A stretch of DNA of 64,000 nucleotides from Ectothiorhodospira shaposhnikovii (GCF_022227765.1 NZ_JAJMLZ010000012.1:1-64000), one strand, 5' to 3'. Shown: positions 33,061-41,897, numbered from the stretch's first letter. Notes: generated by a model not told the origin, from the sequence alone. Made by a program: numbers and translations.

Positions 33061-35208
33061 TCATGATGTCCTGATCTTCCGTGGTACCGGATCCTGTGCT
33101 GTCGCCGGGTTGCGCAGGACACGCTCGCGAGGGCCGTCGGCCACCACCCTGCCCTCGTCCAGCACGATCACCCGGTCCACCAGCGCCAGCAGGCTGGTGC
33201 GATGGGTGACCAGGATCAGGGTGCGATCCCTGGGCAGCGCCCCAAGACGCTCGATCACGCCCTTTTCGGTCTGCACGTCCATGGCGCTGGTAGGCTCGTC
33301 CAGCAGCAGGATGCGGGGATCCCCCAGCAGTGCCCGGGCCAGGCAGATGAGCTGGCGCTGGCCACCGGACAGGCCTTCGCCCCGCTCCCCCAGCATCAGG
33401 TCATACCCCATCGGATGCCGGGCCAGGAATTCGTGGGCACCGGCCTGGCGGGCGGCCGCCAGGATGCGGGCATCATCGGCGTGAGGATGGCCCACGGCGA
33501 TGTTCTGGCGCACGGTGCCGCTCAGCAGCCAGGCCTCCTGCAGTACACTGCCCACATGGCCCCGCAGATCGGCCGGATCCAGCTGGCGCAGATCCGTGTT
33601 ATCCACCCGCACGGCCCCCTGGTCAGGTTCATAGATACCCAGCATGAGACGCGCCAGGGTGCTCTTCCCGGACCCCACCCGCCCCAGCAGGGCCACCCGT
33701 TCGCCGGGTTCGATCACCAGGTTGATCCCCCTGAGGGCAGGCTGGCCCTGATCCGGATAGGTGAAATCCACATCCTGGAATTCGATCCGGCCCCGCAAAT
33801 CCGGACGGCTCAGGAAACGGCGTCCGCTGGGGCGCTCACTGGGGAGTTTCATCAGTTGGTCGATGGCCTGGTAGGACTGACGGGCCTGGTTGATTCGGGT
33901 CATGGTCTGGGCCAATTGGGCCAGGGGGGCAAGAATGCGGCCAGTGAGGATGACGGCGGCGATCATGGCGCCCATGGAAATCACACCGTCGGCAATCAGG
34001 AACACGCCGAAAACGACGATGGCCACCTGCGCCCCCTGCTGGGCAAACGCGGTGGCATTGAGGGCGAACTGCTGGATCGCCCGGGCACGCCGGCCGGTGC
34101 CCGACTGATCCCGCACGCTCTCTTCCCAGCGTTCGCGCACCAGTGGCGCGGCCCCGATGGCCTTGATGGTTTCCAACCCGGTGACGGTCTCCACCAGAAC
34201 CCCCTGTTTGCTCCGCCCCTGCTCGTAGGCATCGCGGGAGATCCGCACCAAAAAGGGCTGCAACGCCAGCCCCATCAGCAGGACCAGGGGTACCGCCAGC
34301 AACGGAATAAGATACAGCGGGCCGCCAATCAGGGAGATCACCCAGATGAACAGCAGGATGAACGGCAGGTCCACCAGGGCTACCAGCGAGGCAGACGCAA
34401 AGAAATCCCGCAGGGTCTCGAACTCCCGCAGGGTGCTGGCAAAGCCCCCCGCCGAACCACGACGGGAGCGCATCTGCAGGTTGAGCACATGATCGAAGAT
34501 ACGCCGCCCCATGCGCATGTCCGCCTTCTGACCGGCGGCCTCGATGAAGGCGGCGCGCAAGGTCTTGACCAGAAAGTCGAACACCAGGGCAATTCCCACT
34601 CCCAGGGTGAGGGCAAGGAGGGACTCCATCGCCTCGTTGGGCAGCACCCGGTCATAGACCACCATGATGAACAGGGCCGTGGACAAGCCCAGAAAGTTGG
34701 TCAGGGCCGCCGCCAGCATGACCTGGACGTAGGTCCAGCGATTGCTGGACAATGCGCTCCAGAACCAGTGACCACCCGCATCCTCGACCGGGGTTGCGCC
34801 GCTGCCGGGTCGGTGACGGGGGCGAACTGCAATGACCCGTCCACCGCTCTGTGCCTGCAATGCCTCCAGGCTGCGTTCCACGGGGGTATCGCCGAAGACC
34901 GGATCGAACACCGCCACCCGGTCCTCGTCCAGTCGCGACAGCACCACCACCGCGCGCTGCTCTCCCAGACACACCACCAGCGGGAACAGGTCATCGGACA
35001 ATTGCCGCAGGTCGCGACGCCCCAGTGCCGTGGTCAGGCCGAAGCGGTCGGCGGCGTCCAGAAAGGCCGCCACGTCCATGCCCGGATCCAGCCCCACCTT
35101 GCCGGCACGGATCGCGCCGGCGGACAGGGGCATGCGGAAGTGTTGCGACAAAAACAGTAGACACTGTTCCAGATCCGCCGTCACCGCGTTTGCCTGGTCG
35201 TCATTCAT
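33061..35208 (-). CDS. Type I secretion ABC transporter with degenerate C39-like domain (LapB family)
   Basis: 715 residues. The N-terminal C39-like domain (to about 135) lacks the catalytic cysteine context of bacteriocin peptidases, so it should bind rather than cut substrate. Membrane domain about 150-430. Nucleotide-binding domain: Walker A LLGRVGSGKSTLARLMLG, signature GLSGGQRQLICLARALLG, Walker B ILLLDEPTSAMD, switch VTHRTSLLALVDR. Exporters of this kind secrete RTX or LapA-like giant adhesins without processing at the leader. Its start overlaps the tolC-like stop by 8 bases. The 2525-residue protein 5 kb away is the obvious candidate substrate, by inference. Confidence 0.92.
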   Translation of the reverse strand: MNDDQANAVTADLEQCLLFLSQHFRMPLSAGAIRAGKVGLDPGMDVAAFLDAADRFGLTTALGRRDLRQLSDDLFPLVVCLGEQRAVVVLSRLDEDRVAVFDPVFGDTPVERSLEALQAQSGGRVIAVRPRHRPGSGATPVEDAGGHWFWSALSSNRWTYVQVMLAAALTNFLGLSTALFIMVVYDRVLPNEAMESLLALTLGVGIALVFDFLVKTLRAAFIEAAGQKADMRMGRRIFDHVLNLQMRSRRGSAGGFASTLREFETLRDFFASASLVALVDLPFILLFIWVISLIGGPLYLIPLLAVPLVLLMGLALQPFLVRISRDAYEQGRSKQGVLVETVTGLETIKAIGAAPLVRERWEESVRDQSGTGRRARAIQQFALNATAFAQQGAQVAIVVFGVFLIADGVISMGAMIAAVILTGRILAPLAQLAQTMTRINQARQSYQAIDQLMKLPSERPSGRRFLSRPDLRGRIEFQDVDFTYPDQGQPALRGINLVIEPGERVALLGRVGSGKSTLARLMLGIYEPDQGAVRVDNTDLRQLDPADLRGHVGSVLQEAWLLSGTVRQNIAVGHPHADDARILAAARQAGAHEFLARHPMGYDLMLGERGEGLSGGQRQLICLARALLGDPRILLLDEPTSAMDVQTEKGVIERLGALPRDRTLILVTHRTSLLALVDRVIVLDEGRVVADGPRERVLRNPATAQDPVPRKIRTS

Positions 35209-36571
35209 CCATGCCCGCTCCCATGCTCTGGCTCGGTGTCACGGCGTCGATCTGCAGGGCGTCGAGCAAGGCGCCGGCCACCGCCAGCTGGCGGAACCGG
35301 GCCAGGTCCAGCGCCACCCGCAGATCCACCAGCCGCAACGAGGTCTGGAATAGATCCCGCTGGGCATCCAGCAGATCATTGAGACTGCGCCGGCCGATGC
35401 TGAACTGGGCCTCATAGGCCAGCACCGCCGCCTGATCGGCCTGGAAGGCCTGATACTGGGCCGCAAGTTCACTGCCCAGGGCACGGACCTCGGCCTCGGC
35501 GCCATGCCACTGGTGCATGAGTTCACGCTCCAGTGCCTGCCGTTCCCAGTGGGCCTGGCGCTCCCGCTCCCGGGCCTGGGCCAGACGGGCACCAGCGGCG
35601 CCGCCGTTGTAGAGGGCGTAGTCGACCGTCACAAGCAGGGCCAGATCGGTGTCGCCCTGATCACTGCGATCGACATCGAAACGACGTCCCTGCAGGTCCA
35701 GTCGCAACTGGGGCCAGCGTTCTCCGGCAGCGGCCCGACGCTCACCCCGACCGGCTTCGATACGGGCCAGGGCCTCGTGCAGGACGGGGTTGTCGGCGGT
35801 GGCCTGCGCCGTTGTCAGGTCTGCCATGAGCCACGGAGAAAATTCGAACTGCGGTCGCGGCAAGGGGCCGGGGCGGCTGAAGAACCAAGCCTCATAGATG
35901 GCCGCCGCCTGCTGCCGGCGACCCGAGACGGCCACCTGGCGGGCACGGGCGTCAGCCACCCGACTCTGGGCGCGCAGCTGATCTGCCCGGGATCCGGCGC
36001 CACCGGCCACCCGCTCCAGCACCCGGGCCTCGATCGCCTCGTGGCGGGCCAGGTTGATGTCCGCCAGGGTCTGATGGGCCTGATGCCGAGCCAGGTCATA
36101 ATGGGCACCGAGGGCGTCCAGGACGAACTGCTCGGTCATGGCCCGGGTATGCCACTCCTGTGCCATGAGCCGGCCACGAGCAGCCTGCAGACGGCCCGAC
36201 GAGGCGCCGAAGTCATAGAGTCGCTGGGACACGCCGGCCACTGCACCCACCCGGGAGCCGCTGTCGAAGGCACGCCGTTCCGTGTGACTCAGGCTGCTGC
36301 GCTGCTCCAGGCCCACATGAATCCGTGGCAGCCACTCGGCCCGGACCTCCCGCACCCCTTCACCGAGTTCCTCGCGACGGGCCTGTTCCCGACGTAGGGA
36401 AGGCTGCAGACGCACCGCCTCGGCCACCGCGTTGCGCAGGGCGATTTCCTGGTCGGCATCGACCAGGACCGGCGTCCACCAGGATTCCACCAGATCCTCC
36501 CAGGCATCGGCGAAAGCGGGCCACGGGAGGAAACATGGAATCAGGACGAGCGTCAGCGGTAGGAGTCTCAT
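35201..36571 (-). CDS. TolC-family outer-membrane channel protein (LapE-like)
   Basis: 456 residues. A signal peptide (MRLLPLTLVLIPCFLPWPAFA) is followed by two tandem outer-membrane-efflux repeats. The first runs from EIALRNAVAEAVRLQPSLRR, the second from the TTAQATADNPVLHEALARIE region, each with long coiled helices. FSIGRRSLNDLLDAQRDLFQ, near residues 393-412, is a TolC hallmark, where the motif is usually G.R...DLLDAQR.L. It provides the outer-membrane tunnel for the ABC/HlyD genes directly downstream in the same operon. Length is normal for the family. Confidence 0.9.
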   Translation of the reverse strand: MRLLPLTLVLIPCFLPWPAFADAWEDLVESWWTPVLVDADQEIALRNAVAEAVRLQPSLRREQARREELGEGVREVRAEWLPRIHVGLEQRSSLSHTERRAFDSGSRVGAVAGVSQRLYDFGASSGRLQAARGRLMAQEWHTRAMTEQFVLDALGAHYDLARHQAHQTLADINLARHEAIEARVLERVAGGAGSRADQLRAQSRVADARARQVAVSGRRQQAAAIYEAWFFSRPGPLPRPQFEFSPWLMADLTTAQATADNPVLHEALARIEAGRGERRAAAGERWPQLRLDLQGRRFDVDRSDQGDTDLALLVTVDYALYNGGAAGARLAQARERERQAHWERQALERELMHQWHGAEAEVRALGSELAAQYQAFQADQAAVLAYEAQFSIGRRSLNDLLDAQRDLFQTSLRLVDLRVALDLARFRQLAVAGALLDALQIDAVTPSQSMGAGMDE

Positions 36572-36606
36572 AGGCCATCCTGGCGGACTTTAACGTGAGC
36601 GGATTC

Positions 36607-36695
36607 GCGGACAACCCGGATTTACCAGGAAGGCCTGCTCGTCTGCGGCCAGGAACGCAAGATCGTCGGCGAGATGGCGGCAAAGGTTAGCCGGA
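36607..36695 (+). pseudogene. Fragment duplicating part of the 36967-37587 gene
   Basis: The plus strand encodes RIYQEGLLVCGQERKIVGEM, closely matching RIYQDGLPVCDQERKIVDEV in the complete gene at about 37180-37240, with matching DNA from CCGGATTTACCAGGA onward. Nothing of the rest of that gene is present. It sits immediately left of the first copy of the flanking direct repeat, so it marks a partial duplication or a recombination scar. Confidence 0.75.
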
Positions 36696-36724
36696 ATGAT
36701 CCGCCTGGACCACGTTTCATTGCT

Positions 36725-36885
36725 CCAATATGGAGCCTTTGGCATGGATCGAGTCAGTATCAGCCATTCAAACCGAATAAGCCGATCACCGGGGCATCGC
36801 AAAATCTTCCATATCGGTTGATGATGCCGTAGGCAGGCGTGGCCTGATGGATAACATGGAATCTCACGTTCATCGTCAACGTGGA
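36725..36885 (+). repeat. Left copy of the ~160-base direct repeat flanking the gas-vesicle cluster
   Basis: The block aligns without gaps to 45608-45768 (offset 8883). The 3' part (36789-36885) differs at only about six positions in 97. The 5' part keeps CCAATATGGAG but has diverged. The conserved part contains GGCATC...GATGCC as an inverted repeat (36793-36798 and 36823-36828). It ends about 80 bases before the ATG of the next gene. See the findings for interpretations. Confidence 0.85.
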
Positions 36886-36966
36886 TCGCAGCCAGGGGTG
36901 GTTTTGACTTGGGCGGATTCGCGGGCGACACTGCGGGCTCGTCCCATCCAGTGTTTTTACGTCCCG

Positions 36967-37587
36967 ATGACCAAGAAAGTACTTATTCTCGTTCCCGTGT
37001 TCCACTCCCTGGCCGACCTGGGTTCCGTGGGGGAGCATGTCGAGCAGCAGCGGGCGGCGGCCGGTGGGATTGACGCCGTCCGGGCGCAGGAAGCCAAGGT
37101 GGAGCAGCTCTGGGACGGCATCGAGCAAGCCCTGATGTCGGTCATCCGCTTTACCGGAGTACCTATGGAACAGGTCCGGATTTACCAGGATGGCCTGCCC
37201 GTCTGCGACCAGGAACGGAAAATCGTGGACGAGGTGGCGGCCAAGGGCAGCCGAAATTATCAGCTGGTGGCACGACTGACTGATCAGGGCGCGCAGTTGA
37301 CGGGTACCGAGTCAGCGACGCTGTTACAGCAGGAACTGGCGCTACAGCAAGCCCAAATGGCCGATCAGGGTGAGCCCGCCGCCGAGACGCGGGCGACAAC
37401 ATCACGCTTGCTGCAGGAGCGGGATGCCTTCATCGCCCGCCGCATCCAGGAGACGTTGCAGACGGGAGAGTTGGGGGTGCTGTTCATCGGGCTGTCCCAC
37501 GATGTGCCGTCTCACCTGGGTAACGAGGTGCATGTGCGACCGCTGTTTCAGGTCCCGGCAGCCGTATCCGTCAGTTCCCGGCAGTAG
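36967..37587 (+). CDS. Conserved-looking cytoplasmic protein beside the gas-vesicle genes, function unknown
   Basis: 206 residues. It opens with a hydrophobic strand (KKVLILVPVFHSLADLGSVG). A helical region follows (EAKVEQLWDGIEQALMSVIR, with VRIYQDGLPVCDQERKIVDE), then a Gln/Glu-rich coiled coil (LLQQELALQQAQMADQGE) and a final strand-like part, GELGVLFIGLSHDVPSHLG. I do not recognise the family. Its stop overlaps the convergent gvpL/F stop region by 40 bases, and a partial duplicate lies 300 bases upstream. Context suggests a gas-vesicle accessory or regulatory role, but orientation is opposite to the gvp genes. No good ribosome site is visible; an upstream in-frame ATG at 36847 lies inside the repeat. 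Confidence 0.6.
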   Translation: MTKKVLILVPVFHSLADLGSVGEHVEQQRAAAGGIDAVRAQEAKVEQLWDGIEQALMSVIRFTGVPMEQVRIYQDGLPVCDQERKIVDEVAAKGSRNYQLVARLTDQGAQLTGTESATLLQQELALQQAQMADQGEPAAETRATTSRLLQERDAFIARRIQETLQTGELGVLFIGLSHDVPSHLGNEVHVRPLFQVPAAVSVSSRQ

Positions 37588-38372
37588 TTGTAGGGGGGCC
37601 AGGGTCCCTGCACCACCAGAATCAGGCCCTCTGTCCGCACCTGGTCGGCCAGTGCCAGTGCCTGTGACTGAAACGCATCGGAACAGTCGGTGTCGACGAG
37701 AAAGCTGTGATTGAACACCATGGGCTCATCCCGGCCGGCTGCTTCGCGACCATGGAGGGATAACGGGGCCGCCTCTTCGGCCATATGGGCCAGTTGGGCC
37801 ACGATTTCCCTACCGAAGTCTTCCATCTGTTGACGAGCCTGCCCGGCAATGATCGTGTCGAGCTTCTTCATCAGCAGATAGCGCTTGCCCGGAGACTCCG
37901 GCAGCGCGCGGATCCGGGCGCGGATATCCGGGTCTTCGGCCTTGATGCGATCCTGCACGCACGCTGCGTCCATGAAGCCCTTGATGCTCCATTCGGATTT
38001 GTTATTGAGGCGCTGGAACTGCCCTTCGATGGCGGCGTGATGACCGGCCAGGAACGCACGCAGGCTGTCCGGGGACTGGAACAGGGTACCGAACTTCACC
38101 GGCAGCACCGGCCCCAGGGCCATGATGTCCTGCACGGTACGGGCATGCGCCACGGCACGGGGACCCAGCCAGGCCAGGGATTGCAGGTTTTCATCACTGA
38201 ACTGGTCGGCATCCACCCGGCCATACAGGGCGACGATGCCCTCGTGCTCCAGGCATTCCAGTAACACCGGCACCCTGTCCCCTTCCGAGGCCCACGCCGA
38301 CGGTGCCGGCAGGGCGTCTGCATGGATAGAGCCGCCACGGGCCAGACAGTAGAGATAGAGCGCCTCGGTCAT
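37548..38372 (-). CDS. Gas vesicle protein GvpL/GvpF family
   Basis: 274 residues. The typical opening is ALYLYCLARGG, the central block is LPVKFGTLFQSPDSLRAFLA, and the end is GLILVVQGPWPPYNYCRE, which matches the family's closing G.WPPY.F motif. These proteins help nucleate or assemble the GvpA shell in the cytoplasm. It is the last gene of the cluster and overlaps the CDC48-type gene by 4 bases (ATGA). A second family member is at 42868. The two differ strongly, so they likely have separate roles (F-like and L-like). Confidence 0.9.
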   Translation of the reverse strand: MTEALYLYCLARGGSIHADALPAPSAWASEGDRVPVLLECLEHEGIVALYGRVDADQFSDENLQSLAWLGPRAVAHARTVQDIMALGPVLPVKFGTLFQSPDSLRAFLAGHHAAIEGQFQRLNNKSEWSIKGFMDAACVQDRIKAEDPDIRARIRALPESPGKRYLLMKKLDTIIAGQARQQMEDFGREIVAQLAHMAEEAAPLSLHGREAAGRDEPMVFNHSFLVDTDCSDAFQSQALALADQVRTEGLILVVQGPWPPYNYCRELTDTAAGT

Positions 38373-40549
38373 CGTTTCATGGACTCCAGCACCTCGTCGA
38401 AGTGGGCTTTCTCCAGGATGACCTCGCAGTCACTCTGATCGGGACCACGGGCCACGCACTCGCGCACGGCTTCCATGGCCGCCCGCTGACACAGTGATGC
38501 CAGATCGGCGCCGCTGAAGCCTTCGGTACGGCGGACGATCTCCTTCAAATCCACGTCGGCGGCCAATTGCTTGCCGCGGGTATGCACATTGAGGATGGAG
38601 AGGCGAGCCGCACCGTCGGGCACGGGAATCCGCACATGGAGATCGAAGCGGCCCGGACGTAGCAGAGCCGGATCGATACGGTCAGGCCGGTTGGTGGCGG
38701 CCAGTACCAGGACGTCGTCGAGCTTTTCCACCCCGTCCAGTTCTGCCAGGAACTGCCCCACCACCCGGTCGGCCACGGCATTTTCACCGCTGCCACGGAT
38801 CGGGACCAGGGCATCGATCTCGTCGAAGAAGATCAGGCAGGGGGCGACCTGGCGGGCCTTGCGGAAGACTTCCCGCACCGCTGCCTCGGATTCGCCCACA
38901 TAGCGGGAGAGCAGAGCCGCACCCTTGATGGAGATGAAGTTCATCTCCGTGGGCTGGGCGCTGGCCTGAGCCAGCAGGGTCTTGCCGCAACCTGGCGGCC
39001 CGGAAAGGAGAATCCCCTTGGGAGGATGGATGCCGGCCTTGCGGAACAGATGGCGGTAGCGCACCGGCCATTCGATGGCTTCCTGGAGCAGATCCTTGAC
39101 GTCTTCCAGCCCACCCACGTCGTCCCAGGTGGTGACTGGCACCTCGACGAACACTTCGCGCAACGCGGATGGCTCCACCTCGCGCCGGGCAACGTCGAAG
39201 TCCTGCAACCCGACTTCCAGGGCCATCAGGGTGTCCGGCGAGAGGTCGTTCACCTCCAGTTCGATCTGCGGAAACACCCGCCGCAGGCAGGCCATGGCCG
39301 CTTCCCGGCACAGGGCCTCCAGATCGGCGCCCACATAGCCGTGCGTGAGGGCGGCGATGTCTTTGAGGTTCACGTCTTCCCCCAGGGGCATGCCCCGGGT
39401 ATGGATTTCCAGGATCTGCAAGCGCCCCGGCAGGTCAGGGACCGGGATGATGATTTCGCGGTCGAAACGACCCGGGCGGCGCAGGGCCGGATCCAGCAGA
39501 TTGGGCAGGTTGGTGGCAGCAATGACGATGACCTTGCCGCGCCCTTCCAGTCCGTCCATCAGGGCCAGTAGCTGGGCCACGACTCGGCGTTCCACCTGCT
39601 TTTCCCCGCCCAGATCCTCACGCTTGGGGGCAATGGCGTCGATTTCATCGATGAAGATAATCGAGGGTGCGCGGCGCTGGGCTTCCTCGAAGATCTGACG
39701 CAGCTTGGCCTCGGATTCACCGTAAAACTTACCGATGATCTCCGGTCCGCTGATGTGCAGAAAGTGCGCATCGGTCTCGTTGGCGACGGCCCGGGCCACC
39801 AGGGTCTTGCCGGTGCCGGGGGTGCCGTGGAGCAGGACGCCCTTGGGTGGGTCGATACCCAGTTTTTCGAAAACCTGGGGATAGCGCAGGGGCAGTTCCA
39901 CCATTTCCCTGACTTTATGCACCACAGGACCAAGCCCGCCCACATCCTCGTAAGAGAGGCCGGAGGCCTTGGGTCTGCCCTCCCCCGAATTGTCCTTGTC
40001 GGTGCCGCGGGAGATGCTCAGGCGCGTGGTCGGGCCGATGAAGACGGGGCCCGGCGGATTGGCCTGGACTACCACAAATTCCGCATGCCGGTTGCCGAAC
40101 AGGGTGGCCCGGATCCGGTCCCCCCGCAAAACGGGGGTACCGTCCAGCAGGCTGCCAATGTATTTCATGTCGCGCTGGGCGGGCACCACATCGGTGGGTT
40201 GGAGCACGATGCTCTGCGCCGGGGCGGCCTTGACCCGACGCAGGATGACAGCATCATCCAGGGAGACGCCCGCATTGGTGCGGCTCAGCCCGTCCAGTTG
40301 CACCCGGCCCTGATCCCGGTTTTCCTTGAACGCGGGCATGACGCGGCAAATGGTGTTGCGTGCGCCCACCACCTCCACGATATCTCCGATCTGACACCCC
40401 AGGGCCTGCAGGTTGGCAGGGTCGATGCGGGCGATGGCCCGTCCGGCATCGCGCTTGGCAGCATCGCTGACCTTCAAGCGCAGGCCCGGATCAGGGTCAG
40501 CTGGATGGCTATCGGACGGTCTGCTGGAAGTCCCGGTGAGCGTGGTCAT
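38369..40549 (-). CDS. CDC48/VCP-type tandem AAA ATPase in the gas-vesicle operon
   Basis: 726 residues. A CDC48-N-like double-psi barrel region (about 20-190) with VSDAAKRDAGRAIARIDPAN is followed by two AAA domains. D1 has Walker A GTPGTGKTLVARAVANE, Walker B IIFIDEIDAIAPKRED and NLPNLLDPALRRPGRFDREI. D2 has Walker A GPPGCGKTLLAQASAQ, Walker B LIFFDEIDALVP and NRPDRIDPALLRPGRFDLHV. All catalytic residues are intact. Such unfoldases remodel protein complexes. Here the gene is translationally coupled to gvpL/F and about 30 bases from gvpH, so remodelling of gas-vesicle proteins is a natural inference. It is in addition to the GvpN AAA ATPase. Confidence 0.92.
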   Translation of the reverse strand: MTTLTGTSSRPSDSHPADPDPGLRLKVSDAAKRDAGRAIARIDPANLQALGCQIGDIVEVVGARNTICRVMPAFKENRDQGRVQLDGLSRTNAGVSLDDAVILRRVKAAPAQSIVLQPTDVVPAQRDMKYIGSLLDGTPVLRGDRIRATLFGNRHAEFVVVQANPPGPVFIGPTTRLSISRGTDKDNSGEGRPKASGLSYEDVGGLGPVVHKVREMVELPLRYPQVFEKLGIDPPKGVLLHGTPGTGKTLVARAVANETDAHFLHISGPEIIGKFYGESEAKLRQIFEEAQRRAPSIIFIDEIDAIAPKREDLGGEKQVERRVVAQLLALMDGLEGRGKVIVIAATNLPNLLDPALRRPGRFDREIIIPVPDLPGRLQILEIHTRGMPLGEDVNLKDIAALTHGYVGADLEALCREAAMACLRRVFPQIELEVNDLSPDTLMALEVGLQDFDVARREVEPSALREVFVEVPVTTWDDVGGLEDVKDLLQEAIEWPVRYRHLFRKAGIHPPKGILLSGPPGCGKTLLAQASAQPTEMNFISIKGAALLSRYVGESEAAVREVFRKARQVAPCLIFFDEIDALVPIRGSGENAVADRVVGQFLAELDGVEKLDDVLVLAATNRPDRIDPALLRPGRFDLHVRIPVPDGAARLSILNVHTRGKQLAADVDLKEIVRRTEGFSGADLASLCQRAAMEAVRECVARGPDQSDCEVILEKAHFDEVLESMKR

Positions 40550-40578
40550 GGTGGTTGGGTCGTTCCTTCAAGGGCGGT

Positions 40579-41205
40579 TCATTTGGCCAGGCGGATTTCG
40601 GCAATACCGCCGTTGCAGGAGCGGGTCATGGCTTCGGTCCCGAACCCGCGAGGCAGCAGGATTTCCTTGTGGTATTTCTTGTCACCCCGCTCGGCATGAA
40701 GGACGAGGATGTCCTCGTTGAGTTCGAGACTCAGATCCTCATCCAGGATACCGGGGACTTCGGCCACCACCAGGACGTGGTCGTCTTCATCGAAAACGTC
40801 CACCAGGGGCTCACGAATGGACTGGATCTCCACCTCACCGTCATCGGGATTGCGGCGAACATTGCCGAAGGTGTTCACCTGCATGTCGCCCTGGTCGTGC
40901 CCACCGATGCCCACACGGACAGAGACGCCGTAGACGCCCCTCGCACCGGTGCCGCCGGTATCACTGAATTCACCGCTGCGATGGACCTGACCACCGGCTT
41001 GCTGGGCCTTGTCCACCAGGTCGCCCAGTTGGCCGAGCATGCCGGTGACGGTACCGAGCAGGTTACCGCCGATGGAGACGGAAGCCTGGGACTTGCCCTG
41101 CTCTCCCTCGCCGGCGCTGCCAAAGAGCATGTTCAGACGGCGGGAAATCTCGTCGAGACGTTCCCTACCTTCAGCGTACTTGTCGTCATCCGGCTTGCGG
41201 GTCAT
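40579..41205 (-). CDS. gvpH: Gas vesicle protein GvpH (Hsp20-like)
   Basis: 208 residues. A charged helical start (EGRERLDEISRRLNMLFGSA) and a Gly/Gln-rich middle lead to a C-terminal alpha-crystallin-type domain (VDVFDEDDHVLVVAEVPGIL, EDLSLELNEDILVLHAERGD, KKYHKEILLPRGF). This is the GvpH layout. GvpH relatives act as small chaperones or regulators for vesicle assembly. The ATG lies within the 3' end of the upstream GvpA/J-type gene (20-base overlap), preceded by GGAGGAG. A CDC48-type gene follows. Confidence 0.85.
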   Translation of the reverse strand: MTRKPDDDKYAEGRERLDEISRRLNMLFGSAGEGEQGKSQASVSIGGNLLGTVTGMLGQLGDLVDKAQQAGGQVHRSGEFSDTGGTGARGVYGVSVRVGIGGHDQGDMQVNTFGNVRRNPDDGEVEIQSIREPLVDVFDEDDHVLVVAEVPGILDEDLSLELNEDILVLHAERGDKKYHKEILLPRGFGTEAMTRSCNGGIAEIRLAK

Positions 41206-41584
41206 GGGTTACTCCTCCTCCCTTGACGGGATTGTGTTCGGCGGTAGCAGCCGGCCGTTGGGCCAGTGCGGTCTCCAGTTCCCGGATGCGCTGTTGCATG
41301 CGCTCCAGTTGTTGCTGGTTTTCCGTGGCTTCGACAGGGTTGAGGTAGGGATTGGAAGCCCACCAGTTGATGCCCATTTCCCGGGCTTTGTCCACGGAAC
41401 AGATGAGCAGACGGATCTGAATCGTCAGCAGCTCGATGTCCACGAGCTTGATCTTGATGTCTCCGGAAATGACCACGCCCTTGTCCAGGATGCGTTCGAG
41501 GATATCGCCCAGCGTGGCGGTATCCATGGCATGGGGCATGCGCTGGGAGACACGGGTTGGAGTCTGCTGCACACTGTGGCTCAA
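41186..41584 (-). CDS. gvpJ: GvpA/J-family gas vesicle protein with C-terminal coiled tail
   Basis: About 132 residues. The GvpA-like core runs TLGDILERILDKGVVISGDI, then KIKLVDIELLTIQIRLLICS, with the two amphipathic helices and beta hairpin of the family. A longer tail (ENQQQLERMQQRIRELETAL) distinguishes J/M-type minor proteins from the structural GvpA. I chose the TTG at 41584, which follows GAGGACGACGAC near the gvpK stop; an ATG at 41539 is the alternative. It lies between gvpK and gvpH. The exact letter (J, M or S) is uncertain. Confidence 0.85.
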   Translation of the reverse strand: MSHSVQQTPTRVSQRMPHAMDTATLGDILERILDKGVVISGDIKIKLVDIELLTIQIRLLICSVDKAREMGINWWASNPYLNPVEATENQQQLERMQQRIRELETALAQRPAATAEHNPVKGGGVTHDPQAG

Positions 41585-41594
41585 GTCGTCGTCC

Positions 41595-41897
41595 TCAAAG
41601 CAGCTTGCCCAGAGGGCCAAGATCCAGGTTGAGATCCTCATCGGTGAGGCCGAACTGCTGTTTGAGCTGCTGCATTTCCTCTTCCAGTCGCATGAAGGTG
41701 AGTCCAAGCCGTTCTGCGTCCTCATCGCTGAGACCACCGGCCTCGATACGCCGCAAGGCCTGCTTTTCGAGCAGCTGGCGGACGAGTTCTATAAGGGTGA
41801 GAGCAAGCTGGCCCAGCCCCTTGTGCATGTCATCCGGGTTGAGGGTGATGCGCTGCGACGGCAGCGCATCACGGAGTTCATTCGTGACTTGAGACAT
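41595..41897 (-). CDS. gvpK: Gas vesicle protein GvpK
   Basis: 100 residues. The core GLGQLALTLIELVRQLLEKQ, then ALRRIEAGGLSDEDAERLGL and the ending DLNLDLGPLGKLL, is the characteristic GvpK pattern. GvpK is an essential minor protein of vesicle formation. ATG 41897 has GAGGAG upstream and lies within the 3' end of the previous small gene (20-base overlap). Confidence 0.93.
   Translation of the reverse strand: MSQVTNELRDALPSQRITLNPDDMHKGLGQLALTLIELVRQLLEKQALRRIEAGGLSDEDAERLGLTFMRLEEEMQQLKQQFGLTDEDLNLDLGPLGKLL

Noticed and set aside
33202-35160. 652-codon plus-strand frame opposite the ABC exporter gene
   Set aside because: His/Gln/Gly-rich shadow without a domain; the ABC gene on the minus strand is complete.
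39052-39062. GGCGGTAGCG ops-like match on the plus strand
   Set aside because: It lies antisense inside the CDC48-type coding region and departs from the consensus after the tenth base; no transcription unit starts there.
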